DNA from: Paractinoplanes polyasparticus | GTDB taxonomy: Bacteria > Actinomycetota > Actinomycetes > Mycobacteriales > Micromonosporaceae | NCBI RefSeq assembly: GCF_019710575.1 | Contig: NZ_JAHWFK010000020.1 | Span: forward strand, 62,001-126,000 | Direction: 5' to 3' | Length of the DNA: 64,000 nt | In this document: one piece after another, positions 7,855 to 15,361 of the stretch | Position numbering within the stretch: position 1 is the first letter of the stretch | Layout of the letters: every line of letters begins with the position of its first letter | Made by a program: the position numbers and the translations under genes | The notes under the pieces: generated by a model | The model's input: only the letters and a program-made list of their open reading frames with translations | Told to the model about the DNA's origin: nothing | Database searches by the model: none

Positions 7855-9735
7855 GTGACCCAGCATGGCACGAGGGACCGGTTGAGCGTCGGATCACGCG
7901 CCGACACGCACGGCACGTCGACCATGGACCTGAGCGGACGGTGCGTCGGCAGCTCGTACGTCCTCCAGCGCCCGATCGGGCAGGGCGCCACGGGCACGGT
8001 GTGGGAGGCGCTCGACCGGGCCACCGGCGAGCCGGTCGCGGTGAAGCTGTTGCACGAGAGCCTGCTGCGCCAGCCCCGGTTGGTCACCCGCTTCGTGCAG
8101 GAGCGCACGATCCTGCGGATGCTGCGCCACCGCAACGTGGTGCGGGTGCACGACCTGTTCAGCGTGGGCGAGACCATCGGCCTGGTGATGGACCTGGTCA
8201 GCGGGGGCAGCCTGCGCGACCTGCTGCGTACCCGGCCGACCGTGGCCGTGGGCGAAGCGGCCCGGCTCACCGCGCAGGTGGCGGCCGCGCTGGCCGAGGC
8301 GCACGACCTGGGCGTCGTGCACCGCGACCTGAAGCCCGACAACATCCTGCTCGCGACCACGGACGGCCGCCTCGACACCCGGCTGACCGACTTCGGGGTC
8401 GCCCGCATCCTGAACACGCCGAGCATGACCACGCCCAACGCGGTCGTCGGCACCCCGCACTACATGTCGCCCGAGGCCTTCCACGGCGCGACGGCCAGCC
8501 CGGCAACCGATGTGTACGCCCTCGGCGTGCTCCTGTACGAGCTGGTCAGCGGCCGGCCGCCGTACCTGAGCGACTCCATCCCCGATCTGATGCGTCAGCA
8601 CCTGGAGGGCAACCCGGTCCGCCGTTCCGGCCTCCCCGACCCGGTCTGGGACGTGATCATGGCCTGCATGGCGCAGAAGCCCCGCCTGCGCCCGACCGCC
8701 GCCGAGCTGGTGGCCGACCTCTCCGACGTGGCCCGCCGCTTCGCCGGCACACCCGCGCTGCCGCCACCGCCCGACGCCCTGTCCGCGCCGCCCCGATCCG
8801 CGCCCGTCCTGCACTCCGCGTCGCTCCCATCGGCCGACGACTCCTGGCTGGTCTCCCCGACAGCCGACCGCGCTGCCCGGTCCGGCCGCGCTGCCTCGTC
8901 GGACCCCGCCGTTCCGGCCGTCCGCGCCGAGCCGGTGTCTCACCCGGCGCCGTCGCTCGTGCCGCCGCAGCGGCATCCCGGGAAGCGCAACGCTGTCCCC
9001 GGCTGGCGCTGGGCCCGTCCCGGCGCCACGATGGCGCTGGTCGTCGCCGCGATGATCGCCTCGGCGGTGGCCACCACCGCGTGGAACATGGGCCGGGACG
9101 ACGGCGAGACCAAGGACCTGGCCGCCCCGCGGGTGATCGTCGAAACCGCGCCCGCGGCCGCTGCCCCAACTCCCTCGACCGCCGCGCAGCGCCGCACGAA
9201 CGTGTCCGCGAACCGGAACGCCGGCCGCACGCCAGCCGGCAACACGCGCCCGCTGCCGGCGGTGGGCACGCCGCCTGCCCCGGCGACGGCGGCTCCGACC
9301 GTACGGCCCAAGGCCGCGCAGAGACCCACCAAGCGCCCGCCGACGCGGTCGCCGCACCCCGAGGCCCAGCCGTACGGCCCGTGGCAGTGCAACCAGAGCT
9401 TCGCGATCGACTTCCGCACCAAGACCGCGGCCCGCGTCCAGCCCTGCCACATGCTCGGCCGCGACGTCCGCTACCAAGCTTCGGTGACCGCCCCCGGCGG
9501 CGGCCGCGGCCGCATCGCAGTAGCCCTGAAGGACGCCACCACCGGCCGCGTGGTCGGCCCCACCAGAACCTGCGACGACCTGATCTTCGAGGGCGATGCC
9601 GCCACCCGAACCTGCGGCCCGTCCGCCGCCAGCCCGCCCCGCGGCCACAGCTACGCCGTGGTCATGTCCTTCAGCTACGACCGCGACGGCCGCACCCTGA
9701 ACAGCGAAGCCAAGGGCGCCACCTTCACCTGGTGA
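7855..9735 (+). CDS. Membrane Ser/Thr protein kinase (PknB-like) with extracytoplasmic C-terminal domain
   Basis: The N-terminal Hanks-type kinase domain (about residues 25-285) has GQGATGTVWEA, VAVKLL, HRDLKPDN (Asp158), TDFGVAR and GTPHYMSPEA, so it should be active. A proline/alanine-rich juxtamembrane stretch leads to one membrane helix at about residues 393-414 (MALVVAAMIASAVATTAW). Outside is a Thr/Pro-rich linker and then a domain of about 110 residues with two or more Cys (WQCNQSF, PCHML, TCDD, RTCGPS) that is not a PASTA repeat. The GTG at 7855 has GGAAGGA upstream; an ATG at 7924 is also in frame. It lies just behind the hybrid kinase, but 112 bases separate them. Confidence 0.9.
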   Translation: MTQHGTRDRLSVGSRADTHGTSTMDLSGRCVGSSYVLQRPIGQGATGTVWEALDRATGEPVAVKLLHESLLRQPRLVTRFVQERTILRMLRHRNVVRVHDLFSVGETIGLVMDLVSGGSLRDLLRTRPTVAVGEAARLTAQVAAALAEAHDLGVVHRDLKPDNILLATTDGRLDTRLTDFGVARILNTPSMTTPNAVVGTPHYMSPEAFHGATASPATDVYALGVLLYELVSGRPPYLSDSIPDLMRQHLEGNPVRRSGLPDPVWDVIMACMAQKPRLRPTAAELVADLSDVARRFAGTPALPPPPDALSAPPRSAPVLHSASLPSADDSWLVSPTADRAARSGRAASSDPAVPAVRAEPVSHPAPSLVPPQRHPGKRNAVPGWRWARPGATMALVVAAMIASAVATTAWNMGRDDGETKDLAAPRVIVETAPAAAAPTPSTAAQRRTNVSANRNAGRTPAGNTRPLPAVGTPPAPATAAPTVRPKAAQRPTKRPPTRSPHPEAQPYGPWQCNQSFAIDFRTKTAARVQPCHMLGRDVRYQASVTAPGGGRGRIAVALKDATTGRVVGPTRTCDDLIFEGDAATRTCGPSAASPPRGHSYAVVMSFSYDRDGRTLNSEAKGATFTW

Positions 9736-9798
9736 CGCCGGGTCGCACCCGCGGGAATTAGGTGGAGGGGCGCCGCGTTACCGCCTACCGTGATCCGC

Positions 9799-9882
9799 AT
9801 GTTCGCGCTCGGTGTGCAGCTGCCCCAAGGGGCGGCTCCCGTGTGCGTGCGTTCTCTCAGCGGCGCCGATACCCGAATCTGA
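9799..9882 (+). CDS. 27-codon leader ORF upstream of the EF-Tu paralog
   Basis: ATG at 9799 opens a 27-codon frame ending at TGA 9880-9882. The peptide begins MFALGVQLPQ and ends CVRSLSGADTRI. A GTG at 9790 in the same frame is an alternative start. No ribosome site is well placed, so it may be translated from a leaderless or very short transcript. The stop codon directly touches the first arm of the downstream anti-terminator hairpin (9883), the geometry expected for ribosome-controlled attenuation. That it is translated is an inference from this arrangement. Confidence 0.6.
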   Translation: MFALGVQLPQGAAPVCVRSLSGADTRI

Positions 9883-9938
9883 CCCTTCCCCAGCAGTAGC
9901 AGAACCGCAGGGGAAGGGTGGTTCGACCCTGCGGTTCT
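9883..9938 (+). promoter_or_regulatory. Attenuator: two mutually exclusive hairpins in the EF-Tu leader
   Basis: Hairpin A pairs CCCTTCCCC (9883-9891) with GGGGAAGGG (9910-9918). Hairpin B pairs AGAACCGCAGGG (9901-9912) with CCCTGCGGTTCT (9927-9938), 12 perfect base pairs with a 14-base loop. A and B share bases 9910-9912, and their arms interleave, so both cannot form at once. A ribosome at the leader stop would cover the first arm of A and leave B to form. A ribosome held earlier would let A form. B lacks a T-tract, so it may act with Rho or by pausing. The AUG of EF-Tu lies 74 bases further on. Confidence 0.65.
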
Positions 9939-10011
9939 GGCGTGTCCCGACCGGCAATCGGGCGCGCATCCCAGTAATGCCTTGCATCCAGTGAGGATCG
10001 AGAAGACAACC

Positions 10012-11202
10012 ATGGCCAAGAGCCAGTTCATCCGCAGCAAGCCGCACGTCAACATCGGCACGATGGGGCACGTCGACCACGGGAAGACGACCCTGACCGC
10101 AGCCATCACGAAGGTTCTCGCCGACCGCGACCCGGCCTCCAACCGGTACGTGGCGTTCGAGGGCATCGACAAGGCGCCGGAGGAGGCCGCCCGCGGCATC
10201 ACCATCACCATCGCGCACGTCGAGTACGAGACGCCGAGCCGGCACTACGCGCACGTCGACATGCCGGGCCACGCCGACTACGTGAAGAACATGATCACGG
10301 GCGCGGCTCAGGTCGACGGGGCGATCCTGGTCGTGTCGGCGCAGGACGGCTCGATGCCGCAGACCCGCGAGCACGTGCTGCTCGCCCAGCGGGTCGGCGT
10401 GCCGTATCTGGTGGTGGCGCTCAACAAGAGCGACGCGGTCGACGACCCGGAGCTGCTCGACCTGGTCGAGCTCGAGGTGCGTGAGCTGCTGAGCGAGTAC
10501 GGGTTCCCCGGTGACGAGGTGCCCGTGGTGCGGGTCAGCGCGCTCAAGGCGCTGGAGGGAGACCCGAAGTGGGTCCAGTCCATCGTGGACCTGCTGGACG
10601 CGGTCGACGAGTACGTGCCGGTCCCGCCGCGCGAGCTCGGCGAGCCGTTCCTGATGCCGATCGAGAACGTGCTCACCATCAGCGGCCGCGGCACCGTGGT
10701 CACCGGCAAGATCGAGCGCGGCACGCTGCGCGTCGGCGACCCGGTCGAGGTCGTCGGGCTCGGGCCGACCATCGCCACCGTGGCGACCGGTCTCGAGACG
10801 TTCGGCAAGTCGCTCGAGACGGCCGAGGCCGGCGACAACGCGGCGATCCTGCTGCGCGGCATCAAGCGCGAGCAGGTGCAGCGCGGTCAGGTGGTGGCGG
10901 TGCCGGGTTCGGTTACGCCGCACCAGAAGTTCGAGGCGCGGATGTACGCGTTGACGAAGGAGGAGGGTGGCCGGCACACGCCGTTCGCGACGGACTACCG
11001 GCCGCAGTTCTTCTTCCACACCACGGACGTGTCCGGCGGCATGGACCTCGGCGGCATCGACCTGGTGATGCCGGGCGACACGCTCGACAAGGTCGCGGTG
11101 ACGCTGGGCAAGCCGGTCGCGCTCGAGGTGGGCGCGGGGTTCGCCGTCCGCGAGGGCAACCGCACGGTCGCGGCGGGCACGGTTACGGGCCTGCTCGACT
11201 AG
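10012..11202 (+). CDS. tuf: Translation elongation factor Tu, divergent second copy (tuf3-like)
   Basis: EF-Tu carries aminoacyl-tRNA to the ribosome using GTP. All GTPase motifs are present: GHVDHGKTT, DMPGHADY (the usual Cys of DCPGH is Met) and NKSD. Domains 2 and 3 are complete, for a total of 396 residues. The gene stands alone, not in an rpsL-rpsG-fusA-tuf cluster. DMPGHADYVKNM and an Ala-rich domain 3 resemble the minor EF-Tu3 of Streptomyces, as recalled. Residue Arg127 (codon 10390) aligns with E. coli Gln124 (LLGRQVG versus LLAQRVG), a site where Q124K gives kirromycin resistance. The ATG at 10012 gives the usual MAK start. A long leader with a short ORF and alternative hairpins precedes it, so a regulated and possibly antibiotic-tolerant copy is likely. 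Confidence 0.9.
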   Translation: MAKSQFIRSKPHVNIGTMGHVDHGKTTLTAAITKVLADRDPASNRYVAFEGIDKAPEEAARGITITIAHVEYETPSRHYAHVDMPGHADYVKNMITGAAQVDGAILVVSAQDGSMPQTREHVLLAQRVGVPYLVVALNKSDAVDDPELLDLVELEVRELLSEYGFPGDEVPVVRVSALKALEGDPKWVQSIVDLLDAVDEYVPVPPRELGEPFLMPIENVLTISGRGTVVTGKIERGTLRVGDPVEVVGLGPTIATVATGLETFGKSLETAEAGDNAAILLRGIKREQVQRGQVVAVPGSVTPHQKFEARMYALTKEEGGRHTPFATDYRPQFFFHTTDVSGGMDLGGIDLVMPGDTLDKVAVTLGKPVALEVGAGFAVREGNRTVAAGTVTGLLD

Positions 11203-11208
11203 CAAATG

Positions 11209-11241
11209 GGGTGGCCCCGGCCGATCTGGCCGGGGCCACCC
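11209..11241. terminator. Bidirectional terminator between EF-Tu and the convergent membrane gene
   Basis: The arms GGGTGGCCCCGGCC (11209-11222) and GGCCGGGGCCACCC (11228-11241) form a perfect 14-bp stem with a 5-base loop. It fills the gap between the EF-Tu stop and the stop of the minus-strand gene at 11244. Confidence 0.85.
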
Positions 11242-11243
11242 GT

Positions 11244-13352
11244 CTATTCAGGACGGGTCCGAGCGGCGGCGTGGGAGGCGGCTTCACTCACGCTCTGTGA
11301 AACTCGGGCCACAAACGAGAAGAAGTAATACGCGGCGCGGGTCGCGGGCTCCTGCAGCGGCGCCCACAGCAGGCCCCTGACCCGCCTGCGCAGGGGCGCG
11401 CTTCGCCGGCGCCAGTCCGCGCACCATCGCCAGCCCCGGGCCAGCCCCCGCCCGGCCAGCACCACTTCGTCGCGGTAACGCCGCGCGGCGACCCGTGGCC
11501 GGAAGAGTTCGCTCAAGGGCGGTGAGTGGCTGTCGCCGGGCTTCCATGTCGGCCGGCCGGGCCACTGGAAATAGCCCCAGAAGGCCAGCGACAAGGTGCC
11601 GAAGACGACAAAGAACAGGACCGCCCTGAGCTCGGCGTTGCCGGTAATTTTGTCAGCATCGAACTTGTCGGCGTTGGCGTGCACTTTGAGCTGGAGCACC
11701 ATCCAGAAGAACCACCCGGCGCCGAACTGGAGGATGGTCCAGAGCCAGAGACTCCAGCCGGCGAGGGTCCGCCCGTCGAGGAAACGCATCGGCAGGAGGG
11801 CGAAGATGAGGCTTTCCGCTCCCAGCACGACGAGCCAGTAACAGATCGCGTCGAAGACGACCGCTGCCCAGCCGGCCGCCCCCGAATGCGCGGCCGGCGA
11901 GATGACGGTGAATCCGGCGTATCCGGCCGCGACCAGCGCGGCCAGGCACAGCGCACTGAACAGCACCGCGCGACCCTTGTTCGCCTCGGGTGGGTGCTTC
12001 TGACCGCGCAGCATGAAGAACATCGCGAACAGCCCGAAGGTGTACCCGGGTTCCAGCTTCAGCCCGTGCGAAAGCAGTCCGCAGAGGACGGCGAACACGA
12101 GGGCGGGAAGCGGCACGGTCATCACCGCCTTGCGGAATCGACGCAGATGGAGCTCGCCCGGCGTGGCGTAAGCGGCCATCACCAGGGGCGCGGCCACCGC
12201 CAGCGCAATCGTCTGGGCGATGATGTTGCCCTTGTCGCCGCCGGCCGGGCCCTCATCGCTGCTGAGCAGCAAACCGAGGCTGACCGCGGCTGCGGCCAGC
12301 ACCACCCCCTGCACCCAGGGCGGCACCGAAAGGAGCTTCGAGAGGTGGCGCAGGTGAAGGAAGCGGTGGATCTCCTCCCGGCAGTTCTCATAGGTCTTGT
12401 TGAATATGTCGGCCGGGAACGCGACCAGAATGATCAGCACGGCGGCGAGGGCTGCGGCCAGCACCATGATCGGGATGGTGAAGGAGAGCTGATCGAACGT
12501 CGGGAGGAACTCGCTCTTCGAGATCGGCGGCACACCCGCTCGCTCGGCCACCGGCGACAGCGAGGGCGCCGGGGTCGTGCTGGGCGGCGGAGGGGGAGTG
12601 CCGGGTGCGAGCGCGGCGGGCGGCGCCGCACTCGCGCTGGGGGTGGGGGACGGGCTCGGTGTCGGTGAGGACGTCGGCGCTGTCGGCGGGAGGTTGGGTG
12701 TCGACGGGGTGGCCGGGCTGGTTGGTGTGGACGGGCGGGGCGTCGGAGGGATCGTCGGGTCGCTGGTCACCGGATCGCTGGGGGGCGTGGACACGTCCGG
12801 CTCGGGCTCGACGGTGAAGGTCTGCCGATGGCCGCTGTCGTCCCAGAGGCAGCGGACCGTGGCCTCGATGGTGCCGGTGGCTTCGGCGGGCACGGTGAGT
12901 GCGGCGGTGAAGCGTCCGCTGTCGAAATCCGGATAGGCCTTCTCGAAGCTGTCGAGGCCCGACCACTGGACGACGACCGGATCGCGGCCGTCACCGCGCG
13001 GCGGCTCGCAGATGAAGCCCGCGCCGGAGACCAGGACCTCCGTTCCCGGCCGCCCGCTGCGCGGCTCGAGGGTCACGCGTCGTGGCTGCTCCTGCGGGTT
13101 CGGTTCCGGATCGGTGTCGGTTGACTGTGTCGGCTCTTGCGGCTCCCTTGGCTCTGGTGGCTCGGACTCCGAAGGTTGCGACGGCGCCTCGGCGATGCGG
13201 GCTACAAGCGTGCTGCCCGGACCGGCCGCCGGCGTGGGTCCTTCCGCGGCGGACGGGGCGCTGAACGTGAAGACGGCCGACACGGCGAAACCGATGGCCA
13301 GGGCGACCGCGAGGGCCGGACCGCGTCGGGGGTCCGGCGATGGTTCTGTCAC
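11244..13352 (-). CDS. Proline-rich secreted/membrane protein, probably of the FGLLP-motif class
   Basis: The protein has about 702 residues. An N-terminal helix (ALAVALAIGFAVSAVFTFSA) acts as signal or anchor. A Pro/Glu/Ser-rich stretch follows, then an Ig/IPT-like domain opening with RRVTLEPRSGRPGTEVLVSGAGF, then a long Thr/Pro/Ser linker. The C-terminal 380 residues hold about ten hydrophobic helices, with the segment LIFALLPMRFLDGR, close to the FGLLP motif used to name an actinobacterial membrane family. A short Arg-rich cytoplasmic tail ends it. GTG at 13352 is chosen since GAGAGGA lies just upstream. The function is unknown; the layout suggests an extracellular sensing or binding head on a polytopic base. 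Confidence 0.75.
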   Translation of the reverse strand: MTEPSPDPRRGPALAVALAIGFAVSAVFTFSAPSAAEGPTPAAGPGSTLVARIAEAPSQPSESEPPEPREPQEPTQSTDTDPEPNPQEQPRRVTLEPRSGRPGTEVLVSGAGFICEPPRGDGRDPVVVQWSGLDSFEKAYPDFDSGRFTAALTVPAEATGTIEATVRCLWDDSGHRQTFTVEPEPDVSTPPSDPVTSDPTIPPTPRPSTPTSPATPSTPNLPPTAPTSSPTPSPSPTPSASAAPPAALAPGTPPPPPSTTPAPSLSPVAERAGVPPISKSEFLPTFDQLSFTIPIMVLAAALAAVLIILVAFPADIFNKTYENCREEIHRFLHLRHLSKLLSVPPWVQGVVLAAAAVSLGLLLSSDEGPAGGDKGNIIAQTIALAVAAPLVMAAYATPGELHLRRFRKAVMTVPLPALVFAVLCGLLSHGLKLEPGYTFGLFAMFFMLRGQKHPPEANKGRAVLFSALCLAALVAAGYAGFTVISPAAHSGAAGWAAVVFDAICYWLVVLGAESLIFALLPMRFLDGRTLAGWSLWLWTILQFGAGWFFWMVLQLKVHANADKFDADKITGNAELRAVLFFVVFGTLSLAFWGYFQWPGRPTWKPGDSHSPPLSELFRPRVAARRYRDEVVLAGRGLARGWRWCADWRRRSAPLRRRVRGLLWAPLQEPATRAAYYFFSFVARVSQSVSEAASHAAARTRPE

Positions 13353-13470
13353 GAAGGTGTTCCTCTCGCCCGAGGAGAGAACCGAGTACCTCTCGGATCG
13401 CCACAAAATTCGCGAATCGGGCAGAGGTCAGCGTAGACCGGCTAGGCAAGAGACCCGATCGGGTGACGTG

Positions 13471-14640
13471 TCACCGCTTCGGCCGGGGAACCACGATCAC
13501 GAGCAGCAGCAGCGGGATCACCACGGTCATGGTGGCGGCCAGGCCGATGTGTCCGGCGGCCCAGCCGATGAGCGCCGGGCCGAGCAGGATCCCGGTGTAG
13601 GTGAACGTGGTCAGCCGCGACACCAGGGCCGCCGTGGAGGCGCCGGGCAGCCGGCCGACGGCGCTGTAGGTCAGCGGCACCAGCACCGAAGAGCCGAGCC
13701 CGGCCAGCGCGAAGCCGCCCACCGCCACTCCGGGATGCGGCGCCAGGACGGCCACGGCGAAGCCGCCCGCCGCGATCACCGCGCCGATCCGGAACAGCCG
13801 GTTGCCGCCGCCGCGGCCGGTGAGCCGGTCACCGGCGAGCCGGCCCAGGGTTTGGCCGCCCGTGTAGGCGGTGATCGCCACCGCGGCCAGGCTCAGCGAG
13901 GCGTTGCGCGCCTCGTGCAGGAAGATTCCGCCCCAGCCGAGCGCCGCGCCCTCGCAGATCATGAGCGCGGTGGCGGTCAGGCCGAGCAGGACCAGGGGAC
14001 GGCTCCAGCCCGACCGCAGCGACACGGGGACGCCAGGCTCGGCTTTCGCGCGCCCGCTGTCCGGCAGCCACCGCGCGATGACGAGGCCTCCGGCCAGCAG
14101 CAGAGCGCCGGTCGCGACGAGGTGCGCGGCCAGCGACACACCGACGTGAGCCAGGGCGGCCGTGGACAGCGACGCGACGACCGCGCTCACGCTCCAGGCC
14201 GCATGGCAGCCGTTGAGGATGGGCCGCTTCGCCTCGCGCTCGACGGCGACCGCGCTCGCGTTCATCGCCGCGTCGGTGGCGCCGTGCACCCCGCCGAGCA
14301 CGGCCGATCCGATCAGGTACCACTCCGGTCCGGGGGCGACGGCCAGGCCGGCCAGCAGCAGTGGCATCACCGCGAGAGCGCCGCGCAGGATCGTCCGGGT
14401 GCCGAGCCGGGCCGTCAGCGGTCCGACGGCTTGCATGCAGGCCAGCGCCGCCATCGCGAAGAGCAGCCCGGACAGCCCGAACCGGGCGTCGCTCAGATCG
14501 TGAGTGGCCTTGAACGAGGGGGCCCGCACGATGTAGGTGGACAGCGTCAAGCCGTTGAGCAGGAACACGGCGGTGACGGCCCATCGGTCGCGCTGCACGC
14601 GTGCGGCGTGGCGGTGCGGGGCGAGCTGGCTGACGGTCAC
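13471..14640 (-). CDS. MFS transporter
   Basis: This integral membrane protein of about 389 residues has some twelve hydrophobic segments in two halves. The loop after helix 2 reads ARLGTRTILRGAL, a form of the MFS G-x-x-x-D/R-R signature, and GGVHGATDAAMNASAV marks helix 4-5 as in YbjJ-like MFS proteins. GTG at 14640 is chosen because GGGAGG lies seven bases upstream. The frame continues further upstream, but that would run into the HAD gene promoter. The neighbouring divergent HAD phosphatase could hint at a sugar or sugar-phosphate substrate, but nothing in the sequence fixes it. Confidence 0.87.
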   Translation of the reverse strand: MTVSQLAPHRHAARVQRDRWAVTAVFLLNGLTLSTYIVRAPSFKATHDLSDARFGLSGLLFAMAALACMQAVGPLTARLGTRTILRGALAVMPLLLAGLAVAPGPEWYLIGSAVLGGVHGATDAAMNASAVAVEREAKRPILNGCHAAWSVSAVVASLSTAALAHVGVSLAAHLVATGALLLAGGLVIARWLPDSGRAKAEPGVPVSLRSGWSRPLVLLGLTATALMICEGAALGWGGIFLHEARNASLSLAAVAITAYTGGQTLGRLAGDRLTGRGGGNRLFRIGAVIAAGGFAVAVLAPHPGVAVGGFALAGLGSSVLVPLTYSAVGRLPGASTAALVSRLTTFTYTGILLGPALIGWAAGHIGLAATMTVVIPLLLLVIVVPRPKR

Positions 14641-14749
14641 GCGGGCCTCCCGGTCGCAAAGACGCGGACCCCGGATTCGTGGTCCATGTCTCCGACGAAC
14701 GGCGCACCCCCGAATCGGACAACGGCTGCGGATTATCGTGGTCGGCGTG

Positions 14750-15361
14750 ATGTTGCCGCTGCCTGAGGGCGAGTTCGACGCGTACCTGTTCGACTGTGAC
14801 GGCACCATCGCCGACTCGATGCCGATCCACTACCAGGCCTGGCAACGGGCCCTCGACGAGTGGGGCGCCGAGTTCGGTGAGGAGCTGTTCTACGCGTGGG
14901 GCGGCCGCACGCCGACCTCGGTGATCGCCGATCTGAACGCGCGGCAGGGGCTCGCGATGCCGGTCGCCGTCGTGGACGCGCGGCGGGAGCAGATCTTCCA
15001 GGAGCTGCTGCCCACCGTCGCGGCGGTGCCCGAGGTGCTTGAGCACATCGAGGACGCGTACGGGAAAGTGCCGTTCGCCGTCGTCTCCGGGAGCAGCCGG
15101 GAATCGGTGACGGCGTCGCTCACGACGCTGGGGCTGCTCGAGAAGTTCGAGGTGATGGTCTGCGCCGGCGACTACCTGAACGGCAAGCCCGACCCGGAGT
15201 GCTTCCTGATCGCCGCCAAGCTGCTGAACGTGGCGCCGGAGCGCTGCCTGGTGTTCGAGGACACCGACTTCGGCCTGCAGTCCGCCGCCGCGGCCGGCAT
15301 GTCAGCCGTACGGGTGCCGCCGCCGTGGCAGCGGCACCCGCCCACATCAGCTCAACCGTAG
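14750..15361 (+). CDS. HAD-superfamily phosphatase (beta-phosphoglucomutase-like)
   Basis: This is a cytoplasmic HAD hydrolase of 203 residues from the ATG. Motif I is FDCDGTIADSMP with the nucleophile Asp and the second Asp. Motif II is VVSGSS, the motif III lysine is in NGKPDPECF, and motif IV is VFEDTDFGLQSAAAAGM. The all-helical cap after motif I (HYQAWQRALDEWG) is the type used by beta-phosphoglucomutase and small sugar phosphatases. GTG at 14747 or 14738 could also start the protein. It ends 15 bases inside the end of the convergent GH30 gene. Dephosphorylation of a sugar phosphate or related metabolite is likely; the exact substrate is unknown. Confidence 0.87.
   Translation: MLPLPEGEFDAYLFDCDGTIADSMPIHYQAWQRALDEWGAEFGEELFYAWGGRTPTSVIADLNARQGLAMPVAVVDARREQIFQELLPTVAAVPEVLEHIEDAYGKVPFAVVSGSSRESVTASLTTLGLLEKFEVMVCAGDYLNGKPDPECFLIAAKLLNVAPERCLVFEDTDFGLQSAAAAGMSAVRVPPPWQRHPPTSAQP

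Noticed and set aside
9908..9938. GGTTCGA inside the EF-Tu leader hairpin looks like a tRNA T-loop
   Set aside because: No acceptor, D or anticodon stem can be drawn around it; the sequence is the loop of a longer perfect hairpin.
11526..12668. Long plus-strand open frame opposite the membrane protein
   Set aside because: Composition is typical antisense shadow in high-GC DNA (Glu/Gln/Arg/Gly-rich) and there is no ribosome site or domain.
13353..13470. Mobile element or attachment site near the MFS/membrane-protein boundary
   Set aside because: No transposase, direct repeats or tRNA gene was seen; composition matches the flanks.
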